Source of the DNA: Thamnaconus septentrionalis
Lineage: Eukaryota > Chordata > Actinopteri > Tetraodontiformes > Monacanthidae
DNA: 64,000 nt
Reading direction: 5' to 3'
NCBI GenBank assembly: GCA_009823395.1
Contig: CM020506.1
Location: 20,399,001-20,463,000, forward strand
The position numbers were made by a program, and so were the translations under genes. The notes beneath the pieces were generated by a model that did not search any database, was not told where the DNA came from, and was given only the letters and a program-made list of their open reading frames with translations. Of the stretch, positions 45,421 through 59,480 are shown in pieces (position 1 is the first letter of the stretch; each line of letters opens with the position of its first letter).

Positions 45421-47714
45421 GGGTGCTGCGAGGCTCGGAGTGAAAGGCTGGAGCTGAGAGGGGTGCAGCTGAGCCTCTGGCAGCGGCGCACAACTGAGGG
45501 CTTTATTGTGATTTGTAATTATGTGATCTTCTGTGGGGCCTCAGTTTGGTTTCGCTCCCACACTGAGGCTCTTTTTAGCCGGGGAATACTGAGTAGGAGA
45601 ACAGAGGGAGGGCGGGGCCGGGGTCACTCTTAAGTATTTCTGCTAAACCAAGAGAGAGCAGACACGGCCGGAGCTGTGATGTGGGTGAGGGTGGGTTGGG
45701 GTCGGGGGGGCAGAAATAGACTGGGTCCTCGCACCACGGGCACCGCCCCTCCTGAGCCCACCTGGGTTTTAAAAACCGGTCCCGAGCTGTCGCATCAAAA
45801 CGGGTCAACCTTCACGACGACAGGTGGGAAGAGGCCGAGGCGTGTTGAACGTGACGGCGACCGAATGGCTCAGCCCGGCCGCAGCAGGAGGAGGTCCGAG
45901 CCACATGTGACTGCAGCCCTTTTAACAGTGGAAACGTCCACGCTGACGCCTCCTGCGTGAGCAACAGCGCTCTTTTTGTTTGGTTTCGCTTTGTTTTTTC
46001 AATGAAACAGCCTCTCGTTCTGATTGCTACCCACTACTCTTTGCGTGCACTGGTTTTCCATAAGCAATCTTGACGTCCTTCTTTGAATAGACTTTCTATT
46101 TATACACCATTCCAGCCCCGGACCCGGTGCCATTTTGCTATTTTATCGGCAGAACTGCCCCAGAGAGCGACTAATAAAGCGGCCGGGGAGGGATTGTGTG
46201 TATCATATAATTGTGGCTATCACGCTACTCCTCCTTTCCCCGCATTTCCCCGCATTTCCTCAAAGCGTGTGAGCTGACTGTTCAGCAGTATTTACAACGA
46301 GGTCAGGAATGATCCTCGACTTGACTGCCTTTCCAAACAGCCAATCCCTCTCAGCTGAAATGAAAAAGTAAAACTGCAGTGTCTCACATTTAGACAAAGC
46401 GAAACACACTCTGTGTTAAGGCTGGAGGAATCTCTCCTGCCATACACAGATTCTTTTTATGTTTTTTTTAGACCCGCCACCTTCCCTGGATTGACGGGAT
46501 CTCTTCCTTGCGAGGGGAAGCTGCCTAAAAAGATCCAAGTCACAAATTTGCATGTCGCCCAAATGCACACGAAGGGAAATGGAGAGTGTCAGAGCGGGAG
46601 GTGAGGACGGGAGTCTGGGGGCAGAGCATCAGACTCCACAGAGGTTGGCTGAGCTTTTGCCCGGCTGTGCCGAGACCAGTTTGATAAACAGGAGGGTTTT
46701 TTTTCGGAGGCCCCTCCTCCGTGTAAGGTCTGCACGCACGCTTTTAATTAGCCGGCCGAGCCAACGAGCGATTGTCACCTCGGGCGGCATATTTACAGTA
46801 TCATGCTGTCTGTTGGAAATCGATTTAATGAGGAGGAATTTGAAAAAAAAGGGCTGAAATCTTTCAACACCACGTATAAAAAAAAAAAAATAAAAAAAAA
46901 TCAACAACATCTATTAGAATCCCACTTTAAGTTGGTGCTAAAGACGCCAAAAGCAGAAGTGTGTGGACCAAGTCAGACAACCCAGCGAAGGCTCTCGGGT
47001 ACAGTCATTCTACTTCCTGTTTTTCTGTCCTTTTTTTAACACTCCTGTTAAAACGCCTACACACTCCGGCTCTCAAGCGTTCACGCACCGACGTGCACAG
47101 ATGCCAAATTATCCGACTGTCGAGATAAAGATCCCTCTCGCACACAGCCGCCTCCCATTTTTGCTCCCTTGTTTGTCAGATTCGCACTCTGCCGCCCAAA
47201 AGCACATCCTCATTCTTTTGGCAAATTTCGCTGTGTAGGCGGTGCGGTCCAGCGCTGATAAATTGGCCTCGCCCTTTCCACCCTCACTTTGATCAAATGG
47301 TGGCAAATGAGCCGCGGAAACAAACGGAAGGAGGAGCCAGAGAAAGTTGGCGAGCGGAGGAGCCCGAGGGTCTTTGACCAACAGTGTCACCTCTCAGGTG
47401 CAACACAGCTCTGGACCAGGACCAGGACGGTCAAGTCTGCCGGCTTCCTTGTTTGGTCCCGATCAAACGCAGGGCGGCTCATGTTCGCTCGACCCCGATT
47501 GTTCTTCTTCACTTTCTGATAAACTGATCCAGGACGGTGTCGTGTGCCTCTAAACCTCAGCCAGCACAGCTTTTGTGTGTGTGTGTGCGCGCCCGTTGGA
47601 TTGCAGGCACAAGCAACAGGAAGGGTAGGGCAAAGAGTGTGCAACGTGTTTCCTGTGAGGCAGGAAGTGAGCAGGGTCAGACCACAGAAGCACCAGGAGT
47701 TATTTCTCTGGGCT

Positions 47715-47731
47715 GCTGCTGCTGCTGCTGG
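47715..47731. repeat. (CTG)n short trinucleotide repeat
   Basis: Five to six CTG units. Confidence 0.8.
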
Positions 47732-48911
47732 CTGCCAGAATCCAGAATAAACAGTGTCAGTGGCTCGTTCTCGCGAGTGGACTTGCTGGCTCTCACCACT
47801 CAGCAGGCCAGGAGCTGATCCTCTGGGCTGTGTCTTGCAACCATTGCTATTTTTTTTTTTTATTCCGCTGCTCTGTCTATAACGGTCGTTGATATTCCAC
47901 GAGGAACGCAATCTTCTGCCCCTGCCGAGTCCCTGTTGGGAATTTGTAAAAAAAAATCCGTTTGGAAATTGTCAACGGCTCTGTTAATTGACAGGTTGGC
48001 GCTGCAGTCAACCTGACGTCACGGTTTCAATTTTTTTAGTTGAGTGTGTTTTTGTGTAAAAGGATTATTGTGAACCCTGCAGCAGCAGGGCAGAGAGCCT
48101 GTCTGCGCTGCAGAATGATTAAATGGCCATATGTGCCTGTAGAGTGAAGATGCTATCCATCACACCAATTCACTTAAAGGAGAGCAATAGCCGCTCCTGT
48201 TACTTTGCTCGGTTTAAAGATGGTGACATTTTGTGGCTGTAAATGGATGTTTCTTAAATTGTAGCAATCGGCAGACGCAGAGATTTTTGTCAAAGTCCTG
48301 CACGTTTTCCCTTCAGTGTCACTGAAGGTAAAGTTGTAAAGAGGCTCTGATAATTATGGCGTCGGGTCTCCTCTTGGAATTACAACCCCGCAGAGTTTTC
48401 AAAGGACTTGAAAAGCACTTTGGCTTTTTGATGCGTTTGACTTTGGGTGTCCTGCGGACCAGATGGAATTGGATCCCCACATTTGGAAGTTCGGGCCCCC
48501 GGCGCGGGAGTTTCCTTGAAGGTTACCGTGCAACAGAGACGGCGCGAGGCGGAACAGGAGCCGTGACATTCGGCGCGCAATCAAACTCTGACCTTTCACT
48601 TGAAAAGAGGAGATTTAAAGGAGCAGCGAGGCAGATGAGTCGGCGCGTTTGGGTGTGTTTACGCTGAGTAAAGCCACCGGACTCGGTGTTTGACTTTCAG
48701 TGCTACGTTTGATGTTTCAACACACGTATGCATTTACAAACACGCAGCAGTCGGGTGGGTTGGGGGGGGCAAATGCCAGTCAACAGACCCCTCAAAAAAG
48801 GCTTTATTGATATGTATATGTGAGGAACTAGATGCATTTACAAATGTAAAACGTTTTAGAATCCCAAACCTTATTCCTGACTGCAAACCAAGTGCCAGAA
48901 CATCTTTTAAG

Positions 48912-49435
48912 CAGAGGTGGCAAGTAACAAAGTGCAAATACTTGGATACAGTACTTGAGTAGATTTCTTTTAGGTATCTGTACTTTACTTGAGTTTATGA
49001 TCACTGTTTTACTTTTGCTCCCTACATTTGTCCACAAATATCTGCACTTTCTTCGTCTTGCATTGGATAAACATGCTGCTTTTGTGTTGAAAATTGTTAC
49101 AAATTCTGTCAAAAGTGACTGACTTCTTACTGTAGTTGTTGCTTGAAGTGGAGCTATTGAAATGGCGCTATTGTGTAGTAAAATATGAAACTGGATCATA
49201 TTTTATAGGGAGATTATATTGGATTATTTTTGTCAACAAACGTGTTGTTGCATCAATTGGAAAAATCTGAATTATGACTTTTTACTTTTTTACTTTCTAC
49301 CTGAACTTTTACTCTCTTACTGATACTTGAGTAAAGGGGTTGTAACAGTACCTTTACCAGAGTTGGTTTTTCTTTTTTAAACAAGTATCCATGCTTTTAC
49401 CTAAGTACAAAATGTGAATGTTTTTGCCACCTCTG
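48912..49435. mobile_element. hAT-like element with near-perfect 8-bp duplication
   Basis: 524-bp element with inverted termini cagaggtggcaa at the left and ttgccacctctg at the right (12 bp identical as inverted repeat). Flanks are cttttaag (48904-48911) and cctttaag (49436-49443), a 7/8 match. Subterminal gtacttgagta and acctaagtac extend the symmetry. No transposase frame. Confidence 0.82.
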
Positions 49436-50133
49436 CCTTTAAGAGCCCATATCTCTGTCGCCGGCATGAATGTGACTTGCGAAGGAAAATGTCTCTGCTG
49501 TTGATTCAACTTGTGTCCACAGCGATAGCGTTGCGTTTTATGAATGGGCCTTCTTGTGTCCGGGTCGTCTCCGAGCCCGTGTGTTGATGCCCCCTTGCGC
49601 CGTGTCATCGCCGCCCAGCTGCATCTGTAAATGTGTGGAAAGGTACAGATAGCTGCGGGTTTCCAGGGCTTTGGTTGCTATGACAATTATCGCTGGAGCG
49701 GTGTGTGTTTTGAAAGCAAACAGGTCTGTTTTGGCACTATAACCAGCTGGGAGCATGTCACAGCGATGAAGGTGACTGTGTGCCTGGGTGTCCTTTTAAT
49801 TTGTTGTGTTTAAAAATAAATCAGTTATAATTACAGATAAATTACTTTTATATTTTTGATCACAGACTTAATTTGTGTCAGCTGACTATACAAAGAGGAG
49901 TCAAAATTTTTGACGTGGCACCAGTTGGATGCCAGTCAAGTTGTTTCTGCAACAAAAAATTTAATGAAGGCACTTGATGGCGGTTGTTTGCAAACTGCAG
50001 GTATATGACTTGACGTTGCTGGGCATATTCTCCTGTCTGCTCTTATCGTAGAAAAAGATTAAAGAAAAAAAAGATTTGAACATTGTTCGCAATTTCCTGC
50101 GATATCTGCTGCCTCGCCTTGATTGGGCCCCCG

Positions 50134-50159
50134 ACTCTCTCTCTCTCTCTCTCTCTCTC
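50134..50159. repeat. (CT)13 microsatellite
   Basis: Thirteen uninterrupted CT units. Confidence 0.92.
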
Positions 50160-50909
50160 CGTCTCCGAGAGTCGCCCGCTCCAATCTCTGGGCCGCAGTA
50201 ACGTATTGCCACTGCTGATAATTAACCAATCGCACGCGCTGGCAGGCCTTGATGCAAGTCCGCAGAGCGGCCAGAGTCCAGGGAGAGGAAGCTGTGCCCA
50301 CTACTAAATATAAAATGTTTCTAATTTATGGCGGGATTAAACATTTTCTTTCACATGTGTCAAGTTGAGATAAATGTGAGCTTTGATGAAAAAGCTTCCT
50401 GTCGAGGGAGCTGCCGCCACCTTCAAACCCAGTCCGAGAAAGGGCTTGTTCGTATCAGAGTGATGCACCGCTCTTCTCTGACGCTCAGTAATACTCCACC
50501 CCCTCTGAAATATTGCCAGAAATCATTTTAAACTTAGAACATTTTCGTGTTCGATCAGAACAAAATGCACCAAACTCTCTCAGATTAGCACGTTGCAATT
50601 TCGCTGCTCATCTGGGCCCGGTTAATGGCAGCCACCATTTGAAGAGCAGTCGCTTGGCTGGCCTGCCCTCCTTCTCTCTACAGTCATGTTTTCCCCTGTT
50701 TTGGTGCGGCGGTCCTGCTCCCTGGCTCAGCTGCGGGGGTGAGGAACCTGACAGGAAGTGGAATCAACAAAAGGAAAGCAAACCAACCGGAGCTGCAGCG
50801 AGGCTTTGGTAGACACGCCGGTTCAGGCGCGGCGTGCGGACACAAAGAGCCCTCTGTGAGCCGACTAGTGCTCCGTATTCCTGTGGAGTATTCACTCAGT
50901 CACACACTC

Positions 50910-50930
50910 CCACACACACACACACACACA
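50910..50930. repeat. (CA)n microsatellite
   Basis: About ten CA units. Confidence 0.88.
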
Positions 50931-51802
50931 TCACAATTGCACATGCAAGGAATCACCACACAGACATCAAGTTGACCAAACCTGCTGTTTTAAACCTTTT
51001 TCTTAATTGCTTTTTCCAGCATTTGTCACGAGTGCCTGTTGTCGTCACTGCACTGGCCTGTTTTGAGAGAGAAAAAAACATCCGTGAACTGGAACAAACC
51101 TGAATGGCACTGCAATCCAATCTTTTTTTAGGCCTGCGCAGTTTGGTCCTCATTGTAATATCAAAATGCGCAATGTACATATTGTCAGGGAACTGCTTGA
51201 CCTGTATATCTTATTTTCACTGTTCCACCTGTACATGTGTGTGTTTGTGTGACAATACAGTTTATTCAAGTCAGATGGAATCTTGCTGCCCCAAATAGCC
51301 GCCACCCATTGAGTTGCTAAAGGCTCAGACTGGCAATATGGAACTGAAAGTAGGGGCATTGATTACCAGCTATAGCAACTTGGGTTTTCTCAATTGTCTT
51401 TTTTTCTCTCGTGGATCACCAAGACGGAAGTTATGTTTGTTTTTTCAGCAGCTAACAGAAAAAACTTGTGAAACATTTCCATCATTGCGTTCAACAAGGG
51501 AAACATCACTGCTGGTCACGTGTCAGTGTGACACTAGTTGTACTTCCTCTCTGTCGAAAGCGAGCCACACTGTTACAGTTTTCGCCAAAACAGGTCTGGT
51601 AAAATGAGTTGTCTACCTAAGAATAAACACTTATTCTCTGGGCCGATGCATCATCACTGGAATAAATAATGTAGATAGGTTTTATTTGTGTTTTTGGTAG
51701 GAAAACCAGGCAATGTCCATGTCTCTCATCGGACATGGCAAAAGAGGAGAGGTCATTGGTCGTTGCACAGTCAGGCTCTCAAATACGTTGTGAACATAGA
51801 AC

Positions 51803-52091
51803 TAGGGATGTGCCGATACCATCAGATTCCACGGGGTTGAGTACTCTACTCGTACTCGCCAAATACATGACGATGCCATGACACCAATGCCAGTTGTATA
51901 TGTATGTATATGACAATTTTGTAAAATTTGGGAATGTTCTTCAAATAACAAAACATCTGTGGAAAACTGAAAAAAACAAAAGTAATGCTATAATGTGTAC
52001 TGACCTTATGTACTCCGTATCGGTATTTGGGAGTACTCAAGTACTCGTACTCTACTTGTTCTGTAAAAGAAGTGGTATTGGTCCATGCCTA
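51803..52091. mobile_element. hAT-like element with perfect 8-bp duplication
   Basis: 289-bp element. Left end tagggatgtgccgatacca, right end tggtattggtccatgccta: inverted termini matching at 15 of 19 positions. The 8-bp repeat catagaac flanks it at 51795-51802 and 52092-52099. The interior has repeated tactcgtact words. Confidence 0.87.
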
Positions 52092-55000
52092 CATAGAACC
52101 TGAGACCTTCACCGCTGACTGACAAGTGTGCCGTGCTCTCAAAAATTTTTTGTCAGATTTGTTGACAACACAGTTTTGCTCTACAAACCTACAAACTAGC
52201 TATTATTAAACTTTTTCGCTATTACTATGAGTTCTCAACACGGGGACAGCTGCAGGTAGTAGGGTTGTGCAGCAGTTGTATGATTATTAATTTTTATTTT
52301 TTTTTTTTTTTAAGATTATTAACATATCAGGACATATTAAGGCTTTACATTGGTCTTCAGCTTGAGCCCACCCAAAGTTTATATAAATGCCTCACAATCC
52401 TGAAAACCTGCACCTGAAAAATGAATTGGATCTCTTTTTTAGGGTTCTGTTAGTAAAAGAGAAGCCTTGAAAGAAATCAAAGTAAAGAATTTATTTTTTC
52501 TAATCTAGTATAGTCATATGCTTTGAGTATTGAAAATAAAAATATAGTCCCTCTGAAAATGTATCTTCTTTGTAAGATTTCAGTCTTTGAATGAACAGCA
52601 AGTTTCAGCGTGTATGCTCAAGAAGAAAATGTGAGAACTGTTGAGAACCCTCCCATTTCACTCTCCACCTCTTCTTCTCATTTCCTGTAGTTTTTTTTGC
52701 TATAGCACCACAGAGATAGAATAAACTTCCTGTCTGTTTTCCGGTGCGTAATTGCAGCCCTTTTTTGGCTTCTTTTTCCTTCCTTCACAGTCTCTTTCAC
52801 ACTCCAGATGTGAAGCCCATACACTATTCACCATCGATCATTTTGCCATGCAGTGTATTTAAACACATTTTTAAGAGTCAAATGTGCAACTGTTAGAAAC
52901 GCAGGAAGTGTGTCTTTGAGCTGAACTCTACTATTTAAATGCAGCAGAGCAGCCTGAGAAGGCCTTCAGACACGTCTGTTAAAATCAGCCTTTAATTCTC
53001 AAATGTCAACCCTAATTCCTAGCTGGGCTGGCAGACTGATCCTCCTCTAACTTGGGCTGCATGCACTGACATTTCTTTACAGTCAAATCTTTAAAAAAAA
53101 AAAGACCCCCAAATTACATTTTAGGAAAGTCAACAAATTAGGTCTGCGTTTCATGCACAGCCTGTACAGGCGTCAGTTTTATCTGCGAGTCAAAATTGAA
53201 TTTGCAGGGCCTCATTTAAGCCCGAGTTAAAATGTTGAGCCTTTATGTTTGCTCTGGCTGTGTCGCACTGGTCTAGTCGGGCCTTTCATGTCTGACAGCT
53301 TCAAGGCCGGGTCAGCTTCTGATTTTCATGGCTGGGAGAAGGCCAGTTGTCTCAGGCAGCCTTGGTCGTCTCGTCTGCTCTTTGATCGATGGCCTTTCAC
53401 TTTGGAGTAATTATCCCCAGCCACACTGGAAAGCTGGTGACCTTGTGGTAGGCCCTAACCAAACAAAGGGACAAAAAAAACCAACAACTTGTAAATTGAA
53501 CCACAGAAGGCACATAGCAGGTAAAATGTAATTTCTGGTCGACTCTTCTTGTAAATTGCAAAAAAAAAAGAAGAAAAAAAAAGACGGGAAATAACAAAGA
53601 AAAATTGGCTTTTTGGTTTTAGGAGTGATTCAATCCAGCCATTCAAAATGCTTTTCTAATTAGGATAAGCAATTCTTCAGTATATCTAAAAATGATCAAA
53701 AGCGAACCTATACAAAGCCACAATACTCACAAATTGGGCAAATTTTTAGGATTGATCATTCTGACGGCCGACAATCGTTTTGACAGGTTGCAGTTCCCAT
53801 CCTTGTCTGCTTGCTGGCATTTCATTTGCTAAATGTCGCGCAAAATGTCACGGCAGCGGAGTGAACGAAGTTTCTGAATTTCCGGTTATTGCAACAATGC
53901 TGATGTAGAATTTAAAGAAGAGCAAGCAGGTAGGTGGCAGTCTAAAGGAAGATGTGAGCTATCCGGTTTCAGCAGCAAGTAGCTTCACGCACACAATGGT
54001 TTTCATCCATTTCTGTGGGGTTTTGTTAACTTTAACTGAAGTTTTTAACCTCACTCACCATGCTGGTATATATGCACGATAAATAAAGACAAATGAGAAA
54101 GAATGAGGCAATGAGTATCTAATTTAAAGAGTGAGCGCACAGTCCTCAGCAGTTTGGAGAAGGAAGAGTTGGGGAGGTTGGGTTCAAAGAAATATTTTTC
54201 AAAATTACTTAAGCCATGATAAATCTACAGCTGTAAATAGAAGCTGATTTTGACTCGACCCCATTTGTCAAAATGAAAGACAGTCAGAAAGTTTGACACG
54301 GTTCGATGAATATGCTTTCCAAGTATCCCTGAGTCCCTTGAGTCAGTGACGGTTTTAGTCACCAGTCTCTTGCATGTACGTCTTCGGCTGACTGGAATGG
54401 CTGCGTTGCGCTGGAACAGAAACGTGTCCGTAATCTTCCCATCCACGTCCCGTTGGAAGTTTCCTTTCCAGCTTCCAGCCACCGCTCCAAAATGAATTGA
54501 ACAATTTCCCACGTCTTCTACACTTCCCCATCCTGTCTGCGTGCACAGCTACGCGCATGCGTCGAAGCACAAAGGTTGGTGCGCGCATGTGCTGGTTTGT
54601 GTAAAGTGGAGTGGGAGTGGCGGTAATGGATGCATATATAATGCATCAGGAGTGCATTTTCAGCTGGCCGAAGCCCCTGATGCAGCAGAAACCACCATCC
54701 CTCTCTCCGTCTTCATTCATGTTCATTTTTCCCATTAATTCTAAAAAAAAAAAAAAAAATATCTACCTATTTTTGTTCCAACTTTGCAAACACACCCGCT
54801 GGTCCATCCGTGATGGCATCACCGTGATCTGACAGAGGCCCTCTGCCGAAGCTGCCGTGGGTTTGCTAAGAGCTGCCAGCTTTGTTTTGCAGCTGGAAGC
54901 CAGACTGAAGCTAAAATATTGATTGTGTCAGGAGGTTCCTTCTGCAAGTCGGAATTGAGCAGCCTTGGCTGTCCAATGATGCATCTCAATGTTGCTTTTT

Positions 55001-56928
55001 TTTCTCTTGTCTTGCCAAGCTTTCGTTTTTATCGTAATCAGTACGTTGAAGAATCACATTGGTCGGCCTATCTGTTTTTCTATCTCGCCATCTGTCACTT
55101 TATCTGTGTCTGTCTACCAGCCTGTTTCTAATATCTGGATTAGATGAATGGGCACTGGGCAGGGAGCCTGAAATATTGCAGTTATTAAAGATGTTTTTCG
55201 CTGGAGTCGTCGCTCTGTCGTGATTAGCCATCGGCATAGGTGCTGAGCTGGCATGGCGAGAACCAGACGTTGAGAACCAAGTTCCGTGACAAAACATCCA
55301 GGGTCACAGCATTTGTGTAACTGTTCCGAAAGATTGCCATAACAAGCCATGATGCGATGATGTACAGTTCAGTTGCAGTAACTCCGCTCAACTCAACTGG
55401 ATTTCTGTGCTTTTTTGTGCCATCTTAGCAATCGCATTGAGTGTGTTTTCAATAAAGTAATATAAATATATTTAGGGAATACATCTCTTCATATCACTGT
55501 TCTACAATCAAGCAACATAACTGTTGACCGTTCCTTCTATCATTTTCTACTCGGCATTACAGAGAAAAGAAATACCACACTTTTGACCTCTAAAATCCAA
55601 TTTGTTTTAGCACTCTGCACCGTCCTCAATCCATTATTGGGAGAGATATGTCACTGTAATGTGATCTGGATCTGCAGCCAATGTGACCCATGTAATTACA
55701 AATGTTGCTGAATAAAACAAGTCAAGTCAAATCACACTTTTCACAGTCCCAATTACCAGATTCTGTGTCCCTGTTGTGCCTCACATACTCCTAATAGGAC
55801 ATTATGATCTATGTGAGGGAGGCGACTGTGCCCATGTACACTTTTGGGCTTGCAAATTTGTCTATTTGCTATAAGTTAGCCAGCTACTGGACATTGTCAC
55901 TGATTAGCATCCCTTGTGTCAAGGGTATTTTATTTTTATTTTTTTTGGAACATAGCAAGCGTGCAAATGAGAGGGACGTCATTTGAACATAGTTTCCCAG
56001 CAGCTAAAAAAATACTTTCTGATTAAATCATGGGTTGACCGCAGTTTAAGGCCGTGGACCGGCTTTAGATAAAGAATGAAATATCTGTCACTCGTGTATG
56101 TTGCTGTGGCATCACATGCGTGTTTGTGTACGCGGTAGGAGATTGTCTTTCAGTGGCCTCAGTGCTCGCCCCAGGTCTGTGATACTGTTGCTTCAGTCTG
56201 AGCCAGAGGTCGAGCTGACACAATGCCAAACACGACCTTGACAGATGCCTGCAAGATGGGCACTCTGATCAAATTATGTCAAAGTGGAGGGTGAAGAGGC
56301 CTGGGGGGTGCGGCGTCATGTGCATCTTGACTTCTCCTGCTGAATTAAAGTAGCCAGAAAAAGGCCCTTTTTTAAAAAAAAAAAAAGCTGTTCCAAGAAA
56401 ATGTCAGGTTTTTTTGTAATTGATATCGTAAAGCCCATTAGATTCTCCGAACAGATTTTGCACAACAGTTGACTGACTTGTTTGTAGCACATGCGGAAGA
56501 CAGAGAAAACCCTCTTTCCCCCAATTTTGAGAATGATCACTTAAGACTTTCCAGCGTCACAGTAGAGCACGTATTACCCATTTGTCATACTTTTCGCGGT
56601 CATCGTGCTTGTTTATCTGCTCCGCAGTAGCACCATGTCCTGCTCCAGATGTTCAGAACCCTTTGGCTTCATGCTCGCTCATCCCTGCAAACGCCTCGGA
56701 ATCGGCATCAATTATGAATTTGTTCCATCTGGCGTTGGTGCGTTCACTGCTCCTGGCACTGTAGTCGGCCTGATGGCCCCTCCGTCTCATCGCTCAGTCA
56801 AATGGTTCCGCGGCTAATATTCAGGGCGGCAGAGCCAAGAAAGAAAGGGAGAAGAAGCCTCGCTGTCTCCACCACGATCCACTGGCTTGACTTGGATAAA
56901 AAAATATTTCCGAATTTGGGCTTCTTTG

Positions 56929-57018
56929 CGGCGACACGGTGGCGCAGTGGTTAGCGCTGCCGCCTCACAGCAAGAAGGTCGTGGAATAAGCGGGTATAGA
57001 AGATGGATGGATGGATGG
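56929..57018 (+). mobile_element. tRNA-derived SINE-like fragment with (GATG)n tail
   Basis: The head gcggcgacacggtggcgcag, continuing tggttagcgctgccgcctca, contains tggcgcagtgg, a good tRNA-type A box (56940-56950). The expected B box is missing: after agcaagaaggtc the sequence jumps to aataagcgggtatagaagat and ends in GATG units. It is read as an internally deleted copy of a widespread fish SINE-like repeat. No clear target-site duplication. Confidence 0.6.
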
Positions 57019-57100
57019 GTTTTAAATACCAGTGAAGCACTCAAAGTGGCAGCCGTTAGTGTGGTCCGTTTATGTATGATAACATGTTGCCTAATCTGCA

Positions 57101-57586
57101 TTGAAGGTTAAGTGTGTAATATTTGGAGGTTTTGAAGAAGAAACAGCGACGACACGTGATTACATTTTAGATTGCTGCGTCTTGCAGTCTCCCTCCCTCT
57201 CCTGAGCTTGCCAGAGAGTTACAGTGGCCTGCACACCCAAACCTGGATGGATTCTCCACCTTTTTCTTCGTTGGTTTATTTGAAGACATGCAGGTTCACA
57301 CTAATTACGATACTCTGTCAGGCAGGATTGTCCACACCAGGCTTCCTTAGAAAAATGGTGGCGCAAGATGGCAGCTAACTGGAAGCAAAACCCCTCCTAT
57401 ATGTAAATTCTTTTGTATATGAGAACCGTTCTAAAAGTAGGAAAACCAAATGACTTTTATTGTACTGCGATTATACAATTTTATTAATGTATTTATGGGC
57501 AGAATATTAATATTAATAATATAATATTAACTTTTACCAATATAAAGATCATAAGTCAAGCCATATATTACACACTGGACCTTTAA
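57101..57586. mobile_element. TTAA-flanked miniature element, family B copy 1
   Basis: Starts ttgaaggttaagtgtgtaat and ends attacacactggacctttaa, an inverted-terminal pair. It shares long stretches with 62910-63297, for example gtggcctg.acacccaa, ggattgtccacac, ggcttccttaga, ttttattaatgta and cttttaccaatataaa. It is about 100 bp longer than the other copy, mainly in the middle (57340-57450). The TTAA at the ends suggests piggyBac-type target choice; this is inference. Confidence 0.7.
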
Positions 57587-58415
57587 TCTTGTGTTGTTGC
57601 TGTTTAAAAAGTGCACTGCACCATGTGTGCTGTGCACTGAAGTGCCCCTGCAAGCCTGCTTACAGCTGTATGTACAGGCACTTGGAACGCAGCTGCATTC
57701 AGCTGTAACTTTGCCAGAGCTGTAATAAAAGGCCTTGGCAGGCAGAGTGGGACTGTTAGACTGGGACCTATCACGAGGGATACAAGTTTTATTAAGTTGG
57801 TCTCCCAGCAGCAGTTAATGGAGGCCGCCACTGAAAAGAAGTCTGTAAAGGAGGATACAAGACAAGATTTGGGATCCACTTATCCTGAGGGCAGATGGCA
57901 ACAACACTCCCATGTGAGAAGGCAAACCCAATTATTGTTATTGTCTTTTTTTTAGTCCCCATCTTTGAATAAACATGATGTCAGTCTTGTCTGGCTTTTA
58001 AGACTTGCCGTTCATTGTCTTTTTTAAATGCCATTTAAACCTGGAGTCTGGTGGCATAATGACACTGTTGCTTGGAAACAACACTTTTTTACCCACACGC
58101 CTTTCTGTTTTTATTCTTCTACATTCTTCATCAACTCATTCTATTGTTCTTCGGTTTTTGTTTTTCGTCTGCTAACCTTCATAACCACTTCCATCACAGT
58201 CGTTGCCGTCCCCTTCGACTTGTATCCTGTCGCTGCTGTTTTTCTCTTGGTCTTCGGCGTGCGGCGCCGACTTCTAGCAGTGTGGCAGCAGGATTCATGT
58301 TCCCACCCTACAGCCTGGCCAAGCAGGTGATTTTGAGATACGAGCTGCTCCGCGTTACTGTCTCCAGCCAGCCAATTAGTGAAACATGTAATTATCTAAA
58401 TTACCTACTTATAGA

Positions 58416-58522
<107 letters not shown>

Positions 58523-58566
58523 TCAAGGGTTATCATGAATTCAATGTGTTTTTAACAGAACTGTGT

Positions 58567-58592
58567 AAAAAAAAAAAAAACACACACACACA
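58567..58592. repeat. A-run plus (CA)6
   Basis: Fourteen A followed by six CA units. Confidence 0.9.
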
Positions 58593-59380
58593 GTCTTATC
58601 GTACTGGAACCATAATTTGGGATTTTGCCTTTGACAGCTGGGTAAATGTTGGGTGGAAATTGGAATTTTTCTCATGTCTGAGTCTGAAATTGATGGTTAA
58701 TCAAGTGAACGGTCTTGTCGCTGCAGCTGAGACTTTATCTATGAGGCCATTTAAAGGAAGTTTTGACAGTTAATGGACTTTCACATAATTTTGCTGTTGC
58801 CAGTCTTATGCATCATGGCTTTTCAGGGGCAACTGTTTAAGATTTAAATGAACACTGAAATGATATTGTTAATGTTATTGCTTTACCTCAATTCCTGAAT
58901 GAACCACTAAAAACCAGGAAGTTATTCTCCTGATTCGTGAGCCATGATTCCTTGTCTCCATTTCGTTGACTAGTCTCAAGCTAGCTAGCTAAGCAGGAAC
59001 AAGGCAGCATGCACGATTGTACTGCAATTCTCACCGTATTTTTATAAACTAGTGTGATGCCTGCAGTAAGCATATAAACATCTATAGTACAACTGTACTA
59101 CAAAGCTATATGCTAATTTTGGATGCACTCTTACGGTAGGGATGGTGTGCAACCACAGTAATAGTGCATGTAAGCTACATGGCTGTACGACAAAGTGACA
59201 AAACCTCGCACAGTCATGGGCGTGAAATGCCATCTTGGCTCCACACATAAAACTGAGCAACTCCATCTCTTTTGTGGGAATGCGCGGAGCCTGTGTGCAT
59301 ATTTGAATTTCCACACTCTGTGGGACTGACTCATTGACTCAGAAACACCCGATTCTCTTTTGTGAGTGACTCGTATAAAC

Positions 59381-59480
59381 GCCATCCATCCATCTATACC
59401 TGCCTCCTCCTGCACTCAGGGTGGTTGGGGTCTGCTGGAGCCTCCCCTGTCAGGGTTCCACCCTGGACAAGTCGCCAGTG
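59381..59480 (-). mobile_element. 5'-truncated retroposon tail with 10-bp duplication
   Basis: A 100-bp insert starting gccatccatccatc and ending aagtcgccagtg, flanked by the perfect direct repeat tcgtataaac at 59371-59380 and 59481-59490. It belongs to the same family as 3918-4050 (shared ctgtcagggttccaccctgg-like and gtcgccagt words). The GATG-type tail at its left means minus-strand insertion with loss of the 5' part, as in target-primed reverse transcription. Confidence 0.75.

Noticed and set aside
47387..47911. 174-residue open frame, minus strand
   Set aside because: Runs through GT and CTG repeats; poly-Ala and Thr-His repeats come from them.
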